NCBI GenBank assembly: GCA_958299035.1
Contig: CATQJL010000316.1
Location: 15,780,347-15,844,346 of the forward strand
From: Cylicocyclus nassatus
Taxonomy: Eukaryota > Nematoda > Chromadorea > Rhabditida > Strongylidae
Reading direction: 5' to 3'
DNA length: 64,000 bases
How positions within the stretch are numbered: position 1 is the first letter of the stretch; each line of letters begins with the position of its first letter. Below the pieces are notes generated by a model. The model did no database searches and was not told the origin of the DNA. It saw only the letters and a list, made by a program, of their open reading frames with translations. The position numbers and the translations under genes were made by a program. Shown one piece after another: positions 12,501-22,883 of this stretch.

Positions 12501-13797
12501 GAGCTGTCCCTCATCTGATGATATGTATTATGATTATAGCGTATCACAGATCAGCAACTGTCACTTCGTTCTATGCCCATTTATGGTGAGTCCGTCCCAC
12601 TTACGCTTTCACTGAGCAATTATTGAGCGAAAAATTAGCCCTTCATCTCTGACAAAAGCTGTAGCGTCGTAAGTCTCAGTGGACAAAATCAGAATGTCAT
12701 ACTAATTGATAAAAAAATCTCGAGTCTTCTACTCCTACTGCATTGCTCCTAATTACCTCAATTCTAGCATATAAGCACTCCATGCAAATGAATCAGCCCT
12801 GAGTAAAATATGTCCGCCCTACGGATAAACCCTCCTGGAAATAGGACCCTTAGCAACGCGCATTCTGCTCGTTCAGAAACCCGAACTGTGCCGTTGCGTG
12901 ACAGCGCCGAGACAGCACCGTGCTAACACAGCGCTGTCCCGGCGACGGTACAACGATTCCGGGGTCTCAAGCGAATTTTGACCTGTACCCGTTACATCTA
13001 CCCAAGCAAGGAAGCCAGAACTTAGTCCTTCTTTGCCTAAATTGCGTCTCATCCTTCTACAGCTCCCTCCCACATTTTTCTTCCTTAACTCTTATTCTAG
13101 TTTTTCTTTCAAAGATAATCCCCCTAGGTTATTCAATGAGGTAACCTCCCTTTCCACTGCCTTTTCAGGGAAAAAAGCCGATGCTTTTTTGCGACACAAT
13201 TTATTTTTTATTTTAGACGTCTTTACTTGCTCTTGGAGTGCTAAAACTTTTCTATGACTTTCTGAATCAAGTGATCAATACTACAAAGATGTGATTTTCT
13301 CATGCCAAAATCAGGTTGACCGGCGAAACTTTATTGGAATGTTTCGAACATTCTCTTCGCCAGGTGCCTTCGGTCCATCATAAGACCAGTAGCCCACAAT
13401 TCGGACGCAACGTGAACAAGAGTTGCTATTTCGGTGCTGTCCTAGCGCACAGATCAGACAGCTCTAAATTGAGCCTAACTCCTTCAGAAAAAGGGAAACT
13501 CTTTATGGCATAAAACTACTCAAGGAGACGTAGAAGTTTGTTTAGCATTTCGAAACGCGTAAACAAGCAAACCATACAGCTTGTGTTGCACACACAATTG
13601 TCGTTATTTCTAACGGCAATTTTCAGTGATATTCAATTTCTTTTTTAATAAAACAATTCATATTTTATAGGATTCCAGCTGCGGACTTAATGATTTCCGC
13701 TCCTCCATGGGCTTTGATAGTGAAGTCGACAAAGCTGCGTAGGTACTTCCGGGAGAAAGTGGAGACGCTGCTAGGTACTATTACCATGACTGTGTAA
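9571..13797 (+). CDS. seven-TM serpentine chemoreceptor, srg/srv-like, complete
   Basis: Six exons (9571-9717, 9772-9996, 11707-11862, 12253-12378, 12434-12585, 13671-13797) join in phase to 933 nt, giving 310 residues and TAA. Exon 1 starts at the ATG before TM1 (about residues 8-30). Exon 2 carries TM2-TM3 and the signature NRLTSAFHP (111-119). Exon 3 opens with VWACLLWKLWAFQYITPF (TM4). Exon 4 is TM5 followed by TIAKMR, exon 5 is TM6, and exon 6 is TM7 with PAADLMISAPPWAL and a short cytoplasmic tail. The length, the tryptophan after the YEK, and the third-loop basic motif fit the nematode srg/srv superfamily; I cannot separate the two by eye. Intron 2 begins GTGCTT, a weak donor. Intron 3 contains a 200-bp MITE. 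The gene is a tandem paralogue of the one ending at 3385. It probably detects chemicals at sensory cilia, by family inference. Confidence 0.85.
10955..11431. repeat. imperfect inverted repeat in receptor intron 2
   Basis: TTCTGAACCGC and a TAATTACT block near 10955-11005 are mirrored by AGTAATTA and GCGGTTCAGAA near 11390-11431. The arms are about 45 bp and imperfect. It may be an old foldback. The block GCGCCTCTGACTGGTC next to it is similar to GCGCCTCTGATTGGTC near 41245. Confidence 0.4.
11914..12113. mobile_element. 200-bp TA-flanked MITE in receptor intron 3
   Basis: The terminal inverted repeats begin CCCTATTTTCAGGTGTATAA and extend about 32 bp through GCCGCACCCTTT, with one or two mismatches. 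The element is flanked by TA at 11912-11913 and 12114-12115. A TA duplication fits Tc1/mariner-type mobilisation. The intron keeps its splice sites. Confidence 0.8.
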
Positions 13798-14076
13798 TAC
13801 TTTAGCTTAAAAAATGATTTATGTAAGCTTATTTGTATCAACAGCTTTGAGACAGTTTCCACGATGTTCACGAAGTAATCAAATCTCTCAGTGTGTTTGC
13901 AATATAATTATTAAACAAGCGTGAAAGGCATTCTCCATCTCAGAAAGCAGCTATTAACAGGAACTAGAAAAACTAGAATTACCACGAGATGAAATGCTAA
14001 CGATCCGACCGCGAAGGTGCCAATGACGCCAGAGGCGCCGCTGTCGCTAAAGGCGCTAATGGTGTCGTGAGCACCA
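13798..14076. other. short intergenic spacer
   Basis: Nothing is recognised after the receptor stop. A small GC-rich hairpin, CGCTAATGGTG-TCGTGAG-CACCATTAGCG, at about 14054-14082 sits on the left edge of the giant palindrome and is missing from the right edge. Confidence 0.5.
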
Positions 14077-14408
14077 TTAGCGAAGGCGTTGTTTAGGGTT
14101 GTTGCACAAGCGATATAAGAGGCTAGTAAGCCCTTTACTCAAACGCTGAAGTCTATGGCAGTAAGCCCCGCTTCCGTTGCCTGCAGTGCAACAGCTGTAA
14201 ACAGCATTTTCGTAATGGCGCTTCCGGCGTTATCAGCGCCTTCGACGTTGCCAGCGCCTATGGCGTAGTTGGCGCTTCCGCCATCACCGACACTGTAAGC
14301 ACTCTCAGCACTTTCGGCAGCATCAAAGGAAGCTGCTATGTGTCCGTATCCTTGTCACTGTCCATTCGTGCCAGATTTCTTTGTGGTGCATATTTGTATT
14401 CAATTTCT
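14077..14408. repeat. block W, left outer arm
   Basis: This is a mirror of 33419-33750 with scattered substitutions, for example GTTTAGGG against the complement of CTCTAAAG. Read on the minus strand it has a long Met-less frame rich in Ala, Gly and Ser. The strand is dotted with GGCGCT/AGCGCC motifs. The coding status is unknown. Confidence 0.75.
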
Positions 14409-14414
14409 GTACAG

Positions 14415-16426
14415 AAAGAGCTAGAAGAATTTCAGATGTTGAGTGGCTAAGCTCTACAAAGAAACCCACCATCACAAAAGTGAAATTTGTTAGGGAGACG
14501 AGAAGTGCGATTAGAAGGCCGAGCAGGTGTGATTATCTATGATTTGCTGAGTGGCATGTTTCATAGCCTGAACAAATATAATTAATAAAATTTATGTGAA
14601 GAAAGAAGTCAAAGATGAACATGCAAATGCAATCAACTTTTGTCTCTATACATTACTAGCTTCTGTAAGACGTTCACCAGCAGCATTCTTCAATCTCCAA
14701 TCGTACAGATCGGGTTTTTCTCTTGCGACAGTATTTCAGTTTCCGGATGCTTACATTTTTATGAAACAAAAAGAAACAAAGCAAGGTACATTTGTGTGAC
14801 TTGAAGCATTTACCGCTACGCGGCTAAAGTTCGGCACACCTCTGTCTCGGATACATGTTCGCCTACGTCACGTAAAGCCTAAAATCCACGGCAAGTTTAT
14901 AGCAACTAGCAAGAGCACTCGCCTGACATCCTGTCCTTTAGCAAATTCATCTATTTTGACAGAAGCCGTGAATACTGCTTAACAAATATAAATTGGAGTG
15001 CTAATCAGGGTCGGGCACAATCGTATGCAGAAGAGCTGGACTTCGTTTCTGGGACGAAAAAACTAAGAGGATATCGCTTCGCGTTATTTGCTTGTCCTCG
15101 CCGGCTCCCAATCGAGTCAGTTTTGTTGACAAATATGACTGAAGGCGCAAAATGGTGAGTCTTGTCAAGAAAAACAGCGAGACAAATACTGAGCCTTTGA
15201 AAACTACAAAATGATGCATTAAATTGGTCATTAAGTGTTGAGAAGACTGAACACAATTGAAAGAAGCTGTTTCAACAGTTCTGATTCCCACGAAATAACA
15301 GGCAAAATGAATACGAGGAGTGAGAGTTTCACTAATAGGATTGACAAAAAAGCTGAGAGCGATGAAGTCCTGAATTTCCTAAAAATATATAGTACTAACC
15401 GGCGGTCCCGGTTTCACTCGGGACTCCACTTTAGCTAAGAAGAAGTTACTTATACTTACCTTTTGAGCTTCTTCTGTGCAAAAAGGGCTTTGGAACGAAT
15501 TGCCCGCATCTTCCCGACATTGAGATAAAAATGAGCTTTACCATTCCATAACATGATCATGGCAAAATGATTGGTTAGAGCATGTCAAACCTCATTTTCT
15601 CAGATGTAAGTAAACAAATCAACAAATCAATAGAAGGGTCCAGTAATTCGCCTCGAAAAGTGGCCCATGTACTGCGCCGGGGTCGAAAACATAAGCATGC
15701 AAAGTTTCAGCTCATTTGGTCCACTCAAGATTTGTATAAAAAACATACTTATTAACACACAAACACACTTTGAGTTATATATATATATATAAATGAATGA
15801 GCTCATTGAAAGCGAGAAGGCTAACCATTTTAAACAGAAGCTTATCTCTGAATCTCCACGCTATATACGAAGCTCCGCAGTTCACAACAAAAACTGGTTT
15901 GGCATTCAGTAGCCACTGCTAGTCAGTAGTTTGGCAGTATCTAAAGGGCCACCATGTACCTTCCCCTCCAGGGACGTCGAATACAATACGCCAAAGAACA
16001 TTATTTAATGAGATCTTACAATCTGAATAAATGCTTTGAAAAAATTTGGCATGAGAGCAGGAAGGAAGACAGTCTGTTTGACAAATTGGCTCTACGAGAT
16101 CATCAATATTGTCCCACGTAACTTCTGTCTATTCCGTGTTATTGTCTTATAGCTTCCACAAAGTCCTAGAAGGATACAGGTAACAAATGAGTCCTACTCC
16201 TGCTGAAATGGATGCCTTACAGTTGTCTCAAGAAGCAAATTTGTGTTTCTTTTCATTGGCAAAACTTGCCCGAGCAGCAGCAGCTATAGCTGCTGCGGTA
16301 TCAGGCTGTTTAATGACTGTTGCAATACTTGCGGCGTACGGCGGCTGAATGAATAGGTAACGAATTCAGCTTGCCGCGTACGTCATCTTCAACCATCAGA
16401 CCTATAATTTTGGCTACTTTCCGACA
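14415..16426. mobile_element. block X, copy 1 (2012 bp), putative insertion unit
   Basis: The body is bounded by GTACAG at 14409-14414 and again at 16427-16432. The 22884-24895 copy has the same length and the same flanking hexamer. It starts AAAGAGCTAGAAG and ends CTACTTTCCGACA; no terminal inverted repeat is evident. It contains an AT microsatellite (about 15776-15792) and a short CAGCAGCAGC-AGCTATAGCTGCTGC palindrome near 16270-16295. It differs from copy 2 at only a handful of sites. Confidence 0.55.
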
Positions 16427-18616
16427 GTACAGGTTTTTAAACGGTAAAAGTTTTGTTTCTTTCATCTCAGTCGATATTTCGCTAAATAGTGAATCATGAT
16501 GCAGAGATGGTGTAAGAAAAGTGTAAGTTATAGTGATGCATACCTTATTCGGTGATGTCTTTGCTCTTGCACTCTCTGAAGGAGTTTTCTTTTGGAGAAA
16601 AAGCAGTCCAAATCTGCCTTGATTCGCGGTTGAATCAAGGCAGATTTGGAATCAAGGTTTTAGGCACTCCAAGACAGTATATAGGCATAAGTCTACTGTC
16701 TAACGTATCTTTCTGGTCCTGCAGCTTAAGTTTGGAGCAAGGAGTGGCAGCAAACGGTAAATGATTGCAAATTGATGCGGCACTGCGAAATGACATGCGA
16801 CAAAAGCTTCGCGCGGTTCATTTTTGAAGTGGCTAAATCGCATTTTCAAGGGAGCTCCGTTTGCTGCAAGACACAAAGGACTACAAAAGCTGATGGGGAA
16901 ACGAGCATTTCCTACTTTGAAACTTATGTAAAAAAACTTATGTAAACCCTTCTTGTGTAGTTATAGCATGAAGATTTACTGCATGGTGTCAAAGCCATAG
17001 ATTTGGCTATTATTCGATCCGTAGAAATTATTAGGAAGCTGATCACAAATATTCTGTTCTTTTTACAAGAAAGCGCGATTCCTGAGGTTACAAATATATG
17101 GTCGACCGGATCGGATGAAAACCTCAAATCCGTCAAAGCTAAGCTAGTATATCATCTACTCAAAGCGCAACAAATGACTGTTTCAGGCACTCCGGGATCA
17201 TTATCGTGATCAGGATGCCAAATAAGCCCAGTGCACGTGTTCTGAGCAAATCTGACTCACTTACTGTAAAGACCTTGTTTATACAGAAAGGGGTTTTTGT
17301 GCAAGAACAGGGTTATAATTGTGGTCACATTGCCTGTTAATCCCCAAAGACCAAATTTCAGAGAAATCCATGACTTTGAAATTTTGAGGCTATTCACAAT
17401 TTGCTTTTACGCATAAGACCAGTGTAAAACACAACATTTTAAATAAGTTCTTCATAAATAAGACTCGGAATCAACAGAAAAAGTCGGTCCCCAACTTTCC
17501 TAGTTCTACACATGGCGTAGCACGATATTTTACCGAGCGCGACTTCGCGGTCCAAAACGTGTTAATTGGCCACCTCGGCAGGGGCGCAGGGGTTATATTT
17601 CTCAAGGATTTTAGCACTCCTTAAAGATCGATAGATATGGGAAACACAATCGCCAGTAATGGCAACTGGCGATTGTCATTCGTAACGATTGGCAGCCGCC
17701 AGTCAGGGATCGCCAGTTTTGACGACCACACACTGGATACACGTCGATTGGACAAGTTAAGACATCAGCAGTCGATAGCTATCTAAAGTGCAGTCGCCAT
17801 AGCTGGCGGCCACCAGCATTAGCGACTGGCGATCGCCAGTTTTCGACGACTACGCGTTTGTTACGCAACGATATGACGTGTGGCAACTTGTTCGCGATCA
17901 ATTGCTAGTAGCAGCGACGAGCGATCGCCAATATCGGCGACGAAATTGGCCGGTTTACCACTGATGATTTGATGCATACTCCTCGAGGAGTATAGCGCCT
18001 GCCTTCGACTGCCCATCCTTCTCTTGTCAGTTTCCTGAAAACATTTTTTTGTTTTCCCGCCTTCAAGATTACAGCAGTTATGTCGTATCCACGTCTACTT
18101 CAGTGGAAGATCATGAATAAAGGCAACTCCATGGCAAAGACGGACAACTATACTTGCAAAGCACGCGCGAATCCAGCAATCGAGCATATCATCGTTGGAG
18201 CGCAACGCCCTAGGGATAACCGCTTTTGACTGGACAAGCAAACCAACCTATTTTCAGCGGTGGTTGTTCTACCTTTAAGACATTGTTTTTTAATACGATC
18301 AAGAAGATTATTAAAAATGAAAAGGAATTAAGGAAGAGTTTGCTTTCCTCGTTATCCTCATAGCTGACTTACTATGGCGCTAATTGCCTACGAAATGATC
18401 ACGGCTGTTGCGACAAATAATAGAGAAGCAAGCAATTTGAAAACAGTCGAATTCATCAAATTTTTGTGGTGTGAAAGATCCCTAAGTGAGAGTGGCTCTC
18501 CGAAACTCTCACACTTTCCGGCCTTCCTAATTTGCGGAAAAATTTTCTTAGTTGAGCCTGGTGATAACGCACAGTGTGCATACAATACCGCTCGCATTTT
18601 TTGAAAAATAGACCCG

Positions 18617-18728
18617 AATGTATGGACATGTATGGACATGTACGGACATGTCCGTACATGTATGGACATGTCGCTACATGTATGGACATGTAGCGACATG
18701 TCCATACATGTCAATACATGTATGGACA
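18617..18728. repeat. ACATGTCC/GGACATGT palindromic satellite in Y
   Basis: A run of ATGTATGGACATGT units with CGG, CGC and AGC variants; every unit carries the self-complementary ACATGT. Copies lie at about 20574-20685, 27092-27203 and 29048-29159. A solo relative lies at 35741-35825. The tract stays open in several frames on both strands, which explains the long spurious MHVxTC-type translations. Confidence 0.9.
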
Positions 18729-19123
18729 TCACCGTCGCGTGGCCATATCTCGCTTCAGAGTGGACGAATTCTGAATCCAAAGCCACCATTCGATTCAGCT
18801 CGGCGTGGAGAATCTTCTGATTTCTTGGAAGTGGGGGTACAATGTCTTCAATATTCCGTTTCCAGTTTTTTCAATTTGTTCTGCGGAGGTCCTTTCGCGA
18901 ACCTACCCAACATAGAAGACTTTACTAGGTACTATTCGATAATACTGTTCTTGTAGATTACTGTGCGCTAAAAATAGGCTCAGACTTCTTTCCAAAGGAG
19001 ATAGAAGCGTTGGTGAATTTTGGAAAAATCACGCGTTTTTAAATTCTACTCGCCATAACTTCCTTCGGAATGAGTATATTTTAATTCCAAAAACAGCGCC
19101 TTGCTCAGCTCATCAGGCTTTTG

Positions 19124-19315
19124 CCAGAGTGCCGAAGCCATGCCAGCGCTACGCCAGCGCCGAGCCAGCGTTTCGATCGATACACGTGCATTTCGTTGGG
19201 GCGGGGCTAGCTGACCTTGTTCTCAGCAGGTAGATGTCCCCAATGAAATACGCGTGTATCTATCGAAACGCTGGCTCGGCGCTGGCGTAGCGCTGGCATG
19301 GCTTCGGCACTCTGG
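19124..19315. mobile_element. 192-bp GC-rich foldback inside Y1
   Basis: The ends are CCAGAGTGCCGAAGCCATGC and its complement, and the arms are rich in GCCAGCGC. It is present in Y1 and, inverted, in Y4 at 28461-28652. The homologous spot in Y2 and Y3 lacks it, where CTCATCAAGGCGAATC runs on directly. Related GC-rich dyads occur at 39745-39825 and 45665-45790, so this is a family. Confidence 0.8.
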
Positions 19316-19432
19316 TGGGAGCCTCAAGGCGAATCGTCTCATATACAGAATGCCCTTGATATTTCGATTTCAGTATTCTTGAATCTCTCTGAGGACGTCT
19401 TTTCGCGAAGGTGTAAAGCAGCGAGCATTGTC

Positions 19433-20046
19433 CCGAGTACATTCCAGCAAGGGTCTTTCGATAGCACTTTTTTTTGTAGATTATGATGTGCTAAATAGTA
19501 GCCGCAGGTTTATTTTCAAAGGATATAGTACGGCTGATGAATTGTGGAAAAATCTTGTCGTCCCAAATTTTACTCGCCATATCCGCAGGATACGAAGCTA
19601 TCTTGCTAAGCAGATGTGAGTTTCGAAATCAGCAGGTCGCATAACCTCTACGAGCAAGTTTTCCGATATGTTCGGGTTATTCCATTTTTTCTCGTTTTAC
19701 GCTCCGGAAAGAAAAAAAACTTTGCTTATAGAGGTTTTCGAACACGCCCTTTACGAAAACCGCGGTCTTTAAGGAGTACAGGTCTTTTTGGAGAGAAACG
19801 GTGAGGTGATTGTAACTGCATCACGAAAGTGCGTAAATTTGACCGCACTTCTCACATATCTGTCAGAAACCTTGCCTGCTTGCTTTTCTCAATCAAAGTT
19901 GCTAGGAATTGTGCTATCGAATGGTGTATTACTCAGGCTCCAGTCTGTGAAATTCGCCGACTTACGAGCCTACGAAAACACGTCCTCATGAATTTTTCCC
20001 AAAATGCAAAGATCGCATATTTCGTCGAAATTTCTCCGTGAGCGTC
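19433..20046 (+). repeat. loop L between Y1 and Y2 (orientation 1)
   Basis: This 614-bp stretch has no mirror within the first palindrome but is repeated inverted at 27731-28344. It includes the end of the second coding-like unit in Y and the sequence ATTTTACTCGCCATATCCG, a diverged echo of ATTCTACTCGCCATAACTTCC in the adjacent unit. Confidence 0.85.
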
Positions 20047-22881
20047 GACAATGCTCGCTGCTTTATACCTTCGCGAAAAGACGTCCTCAGAGAGACTCAA
20101 GAATACTGAAATCGAAATATCAAGGGCATTCTGTATATGAGAAGATTCGCCTTGATGAGCTGAGCAAGGCGCTGTCGGATTCAAAATATACTTATTCCGA
20201 AGGAAGTTATGGCGAGTAGAATTCAAAAACGATTTTTCCAAAATTCACCAACGCTTCTATCTCCTTTGGAAAGAAGTCTGAGCCTATTTTTAGCGCATAG
20301 TAATCTACAAGAACAGTATTATCGAATACTTTTCTTGTAGATTCATAGATTGTAGATGTAGAGTAAAGTCTTCTATGTTGGGTAGGCGTTGCTTCACATA
20401 TTCGCGAAAGGACCTCCGCAGAACAAATTGGAAAAACTGGAAACGGAATATTGAAGACATTGTACCCCCACTTCCAAGAAATCAGAAGATTCTCCACGCC
20501 GAGCTGAATCGAATGGTGGCTTTGGATTCAGAATTCGTCCACTCTGAAGCGAGATATGGCCACGCGACGGTGATGTCCATACATGTATTGACATGTATGG
20601 ACATGTCGCTACATGTCCATACATGTAGCGACATGTCCATACATGTACGGACATGTCCGTACATGTCCATACATGTCCATACATTCGGGTCTATTTTTCA
20701 AAAAATGCGAGCGGTATTGTTTGCACACTGTGCGTTATCACCAGGCTCAACTAAGAAAATTTTTCTGCAAATTAGGAAGGCCGGAAAGTGTGAGAGTTTC
20801 GGAGAGCCACTCTCACTTAGGGATCTTTCACACCACAAAAATTTGATGAATTCGACTGTTTTCAAATTGCTTGCTTCTCTATTATTTGTCGCAACAGCCG
20901 TGATCATTTCGTAGGCAATTAGCGCCATAGTAAGTCAGCTATGAGGATAACGAGGAAAGCAAACTCTTCCTTAATTCCTTTTCATTTTTAATAATCTTCT
21001 TGATCGTATTAAAAAACAATGTCTTAAAGGTAGAACAACCACCGCTGAAAATAGGTTGGTTTGCTTGTCCAGTCAAAGGCGGTTATCCCTAGGGCGTTGC
21101 GCTCCAACGATGATATGCTCGATTGCTGGATTCGCGCGTGCTTTGCAAGTATAGTTGTCCGTCTTTGCCATGGAGTTGCCTTTATTCATGATCTTCCACT
21201 GAAGTAGACGTGGATACGACATAACTGCTGTAACCTTGAAGGCGGGAAAACAAAAAAATGTTTTCAGGAAACTGACAAGAGAAGGATGGGCAGTCGAAGG
21301 CAGGCGCTATACTCCTCGAGGAGTATGCATCAAATCATCAGTGGTAAACCGGCCAATTTCGTCGCCGATATTGGCGATCGCTCGTCGCTGCTACTAGCAA
21401 TTGATCGCGAACAAGTTGCCACACGTCATATCGTTGCGTAACAAACGCGTAGTCGTCGAAAACTGGCGATCGCCAGTCGCTAATGCTGGTGGCCGCCAGC
21501 TATGGCGACTGCACTTTAGATAGCTATCGACTGCTGATGTCTTAACTTGTCCAATCGACGTGTATCCAGTGTGTGGTCGTCAAAACTGGCGATCCCTGAC
21601 TGGCGGCTGCCAATCGTTACGAATGACAATCGCCAGTTGCCATTACTGGCGATTGTGTTTCCCATATCCATCGATCTTTAAGGAGTGCTAAAATCCTTGA
21701 GAAATATAACCCCTGCGCCCCTGCCGAGGTGGCCAATTAACACGTTTTGGACCGCGAAGTCGCGCTCGGTAAAATATCGTGCTACGCCATGTGTAGAACT
21801 AGGAAAGTTGGGGACCGACTTTTTCTGTTGATTTCGAGTCTTATTTATGAAGAACTTATTTAAAATGTTGTGTTTTACACTGGTCTTATGCGTAAAAGCA
21901 AATTGTGAATAGCCTCAAAATTTCAAAGTCATGGATTTCTCTGAAATTTGGTCTTTGGGGATTAACAGGCAATGTGACCACAATTATAACCCTGTTCTTG
22001 CACAAAAACCCCTTTCTGTATAAACAAGGTCTTTACAGTAAGTGAGTCAGATTTGCTCAGAACACGTGCACTGGGCTTATTTGGCATCCTGATCACGATA
22101 ATGATCCCGGAGTGCCTGAAACAGTCATTTGTTGCGCTTTGAGTAGATGATATACTAGCTTAGCTTTGACGGATTTGAGGTTTTCATCCGATCCGGTCGA
22201 CCATATATTTGTAACCTCAGGAATCGCGCTTTCTTGTAAAAAGAACAGAATATTTGTGATCAGCTTCCTAATAATTTCTACGGATCGAATAATAGCCAAA
22301 TCTATGGCTTTGACACCATGCAGTAAATCTTCATGCTATAACTACACAAGAAAGGTTTACATAAGTTTTTTTACATAAGTTTCAAAGTAGGAAATGCTCG
22401 TTTCCCCATCAGCTTTTGTAGTCCTTTGTGTCTTGCAGCAAACGGAGCTCCCTTGAAAATGCGATTTAGCCACTTCAAAAATGAACCGCGCGAAGCTTTT
22501 GTCGCATGTCATTTCGCAGTGCCGCATCAATTTGCAATCATTTACCGTTTGCTGCCACTCCTTGCTCCAAACTTAAGCTGCAGGACCAGAAAGATACGTT
22601 AGACAGTAGACTTATGCCTATATACTGTCTTGGAGTGCCTAAAACCTTGATTCCAAATCTGCCTTGATTCAACCGCGAATCAAGGCAGATTTGGACTGCT
22701 TTTTCTCCAAAAGAAAACTCCTTCAGAGAGTGCAAGAGCAAAGACATCACCGAATAAGGTATGCATCACTATAACTTACACTTTTCTTACACCATCTCTG
22801 CATCATGATTCACTATTTATTTATTTAGAAATATCGACTGAGATGAAAGAAACAAAACTTTTACCGTTTAAAAACCTGTAC
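20047..22881 (-). repeat. block Y, copy 2 (inverted)
   Basis: This is the reverse complement of 16427-19432. It lacks the 192-bp foldback and has extra sequence near 20320-20395 (TTGTAGATTCATAGATTG and GCGTTGCTTCACATATTCG), where Y1 carries a short replacement. It ends in AAAAACCTGTAC immediately before X2. Confidence 0.85.
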
Positions 22882-22883
22882 AG

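Larger units (their letters stand above)
16427..19432 (+). repeat. block Y, copy 1
   Basis: This is the left arm of the first palindrome. It contains a perfect 19-bp hairpin at 16607-16650 (stem TCCAAATCTGCCTTGATTC, 6-nt loop). A cluster of ACTGGCGAT/ATCGCCAGT dyads lies at about 17655-17960. The ACATGTCC satellite is at 18617-18728 and a 192-bp GC-rich foldback at 19124-19315. Two diverged homologous units lie at about 18842-19075 and 19358-19586. Variants include TGCGGAAAA near 18535, where copies 2 and 3 have TGCAGAAAA. Confidence 0.85.

Noticed and set aside
16270..16295. CAGCAGCAGC-AGCTATAGCTGCTGC palindrome as an operator site
   Set aside because: It is a single short dyad in a repeat block with no gene beside it; nothing supports a regulatory role.
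17690..17960. GCGATCGC-type palindromes resembling the cyanobacterial HIP1 repeat
   Set aside because: They are local to block Y, and the surroundings (spliced genes, MITEs) are eukaryotic. There is no sign of cyanobacterial DNA.
20375..20914. 179-codon open frame (repeated on the minus strand at 26863-27402)
   Set aside because: It runs straight through the ACATGT satellite, is open in several frames at once, and shows no splice or homology support. Only a short part near its start overlaps the possible coding-like unit.
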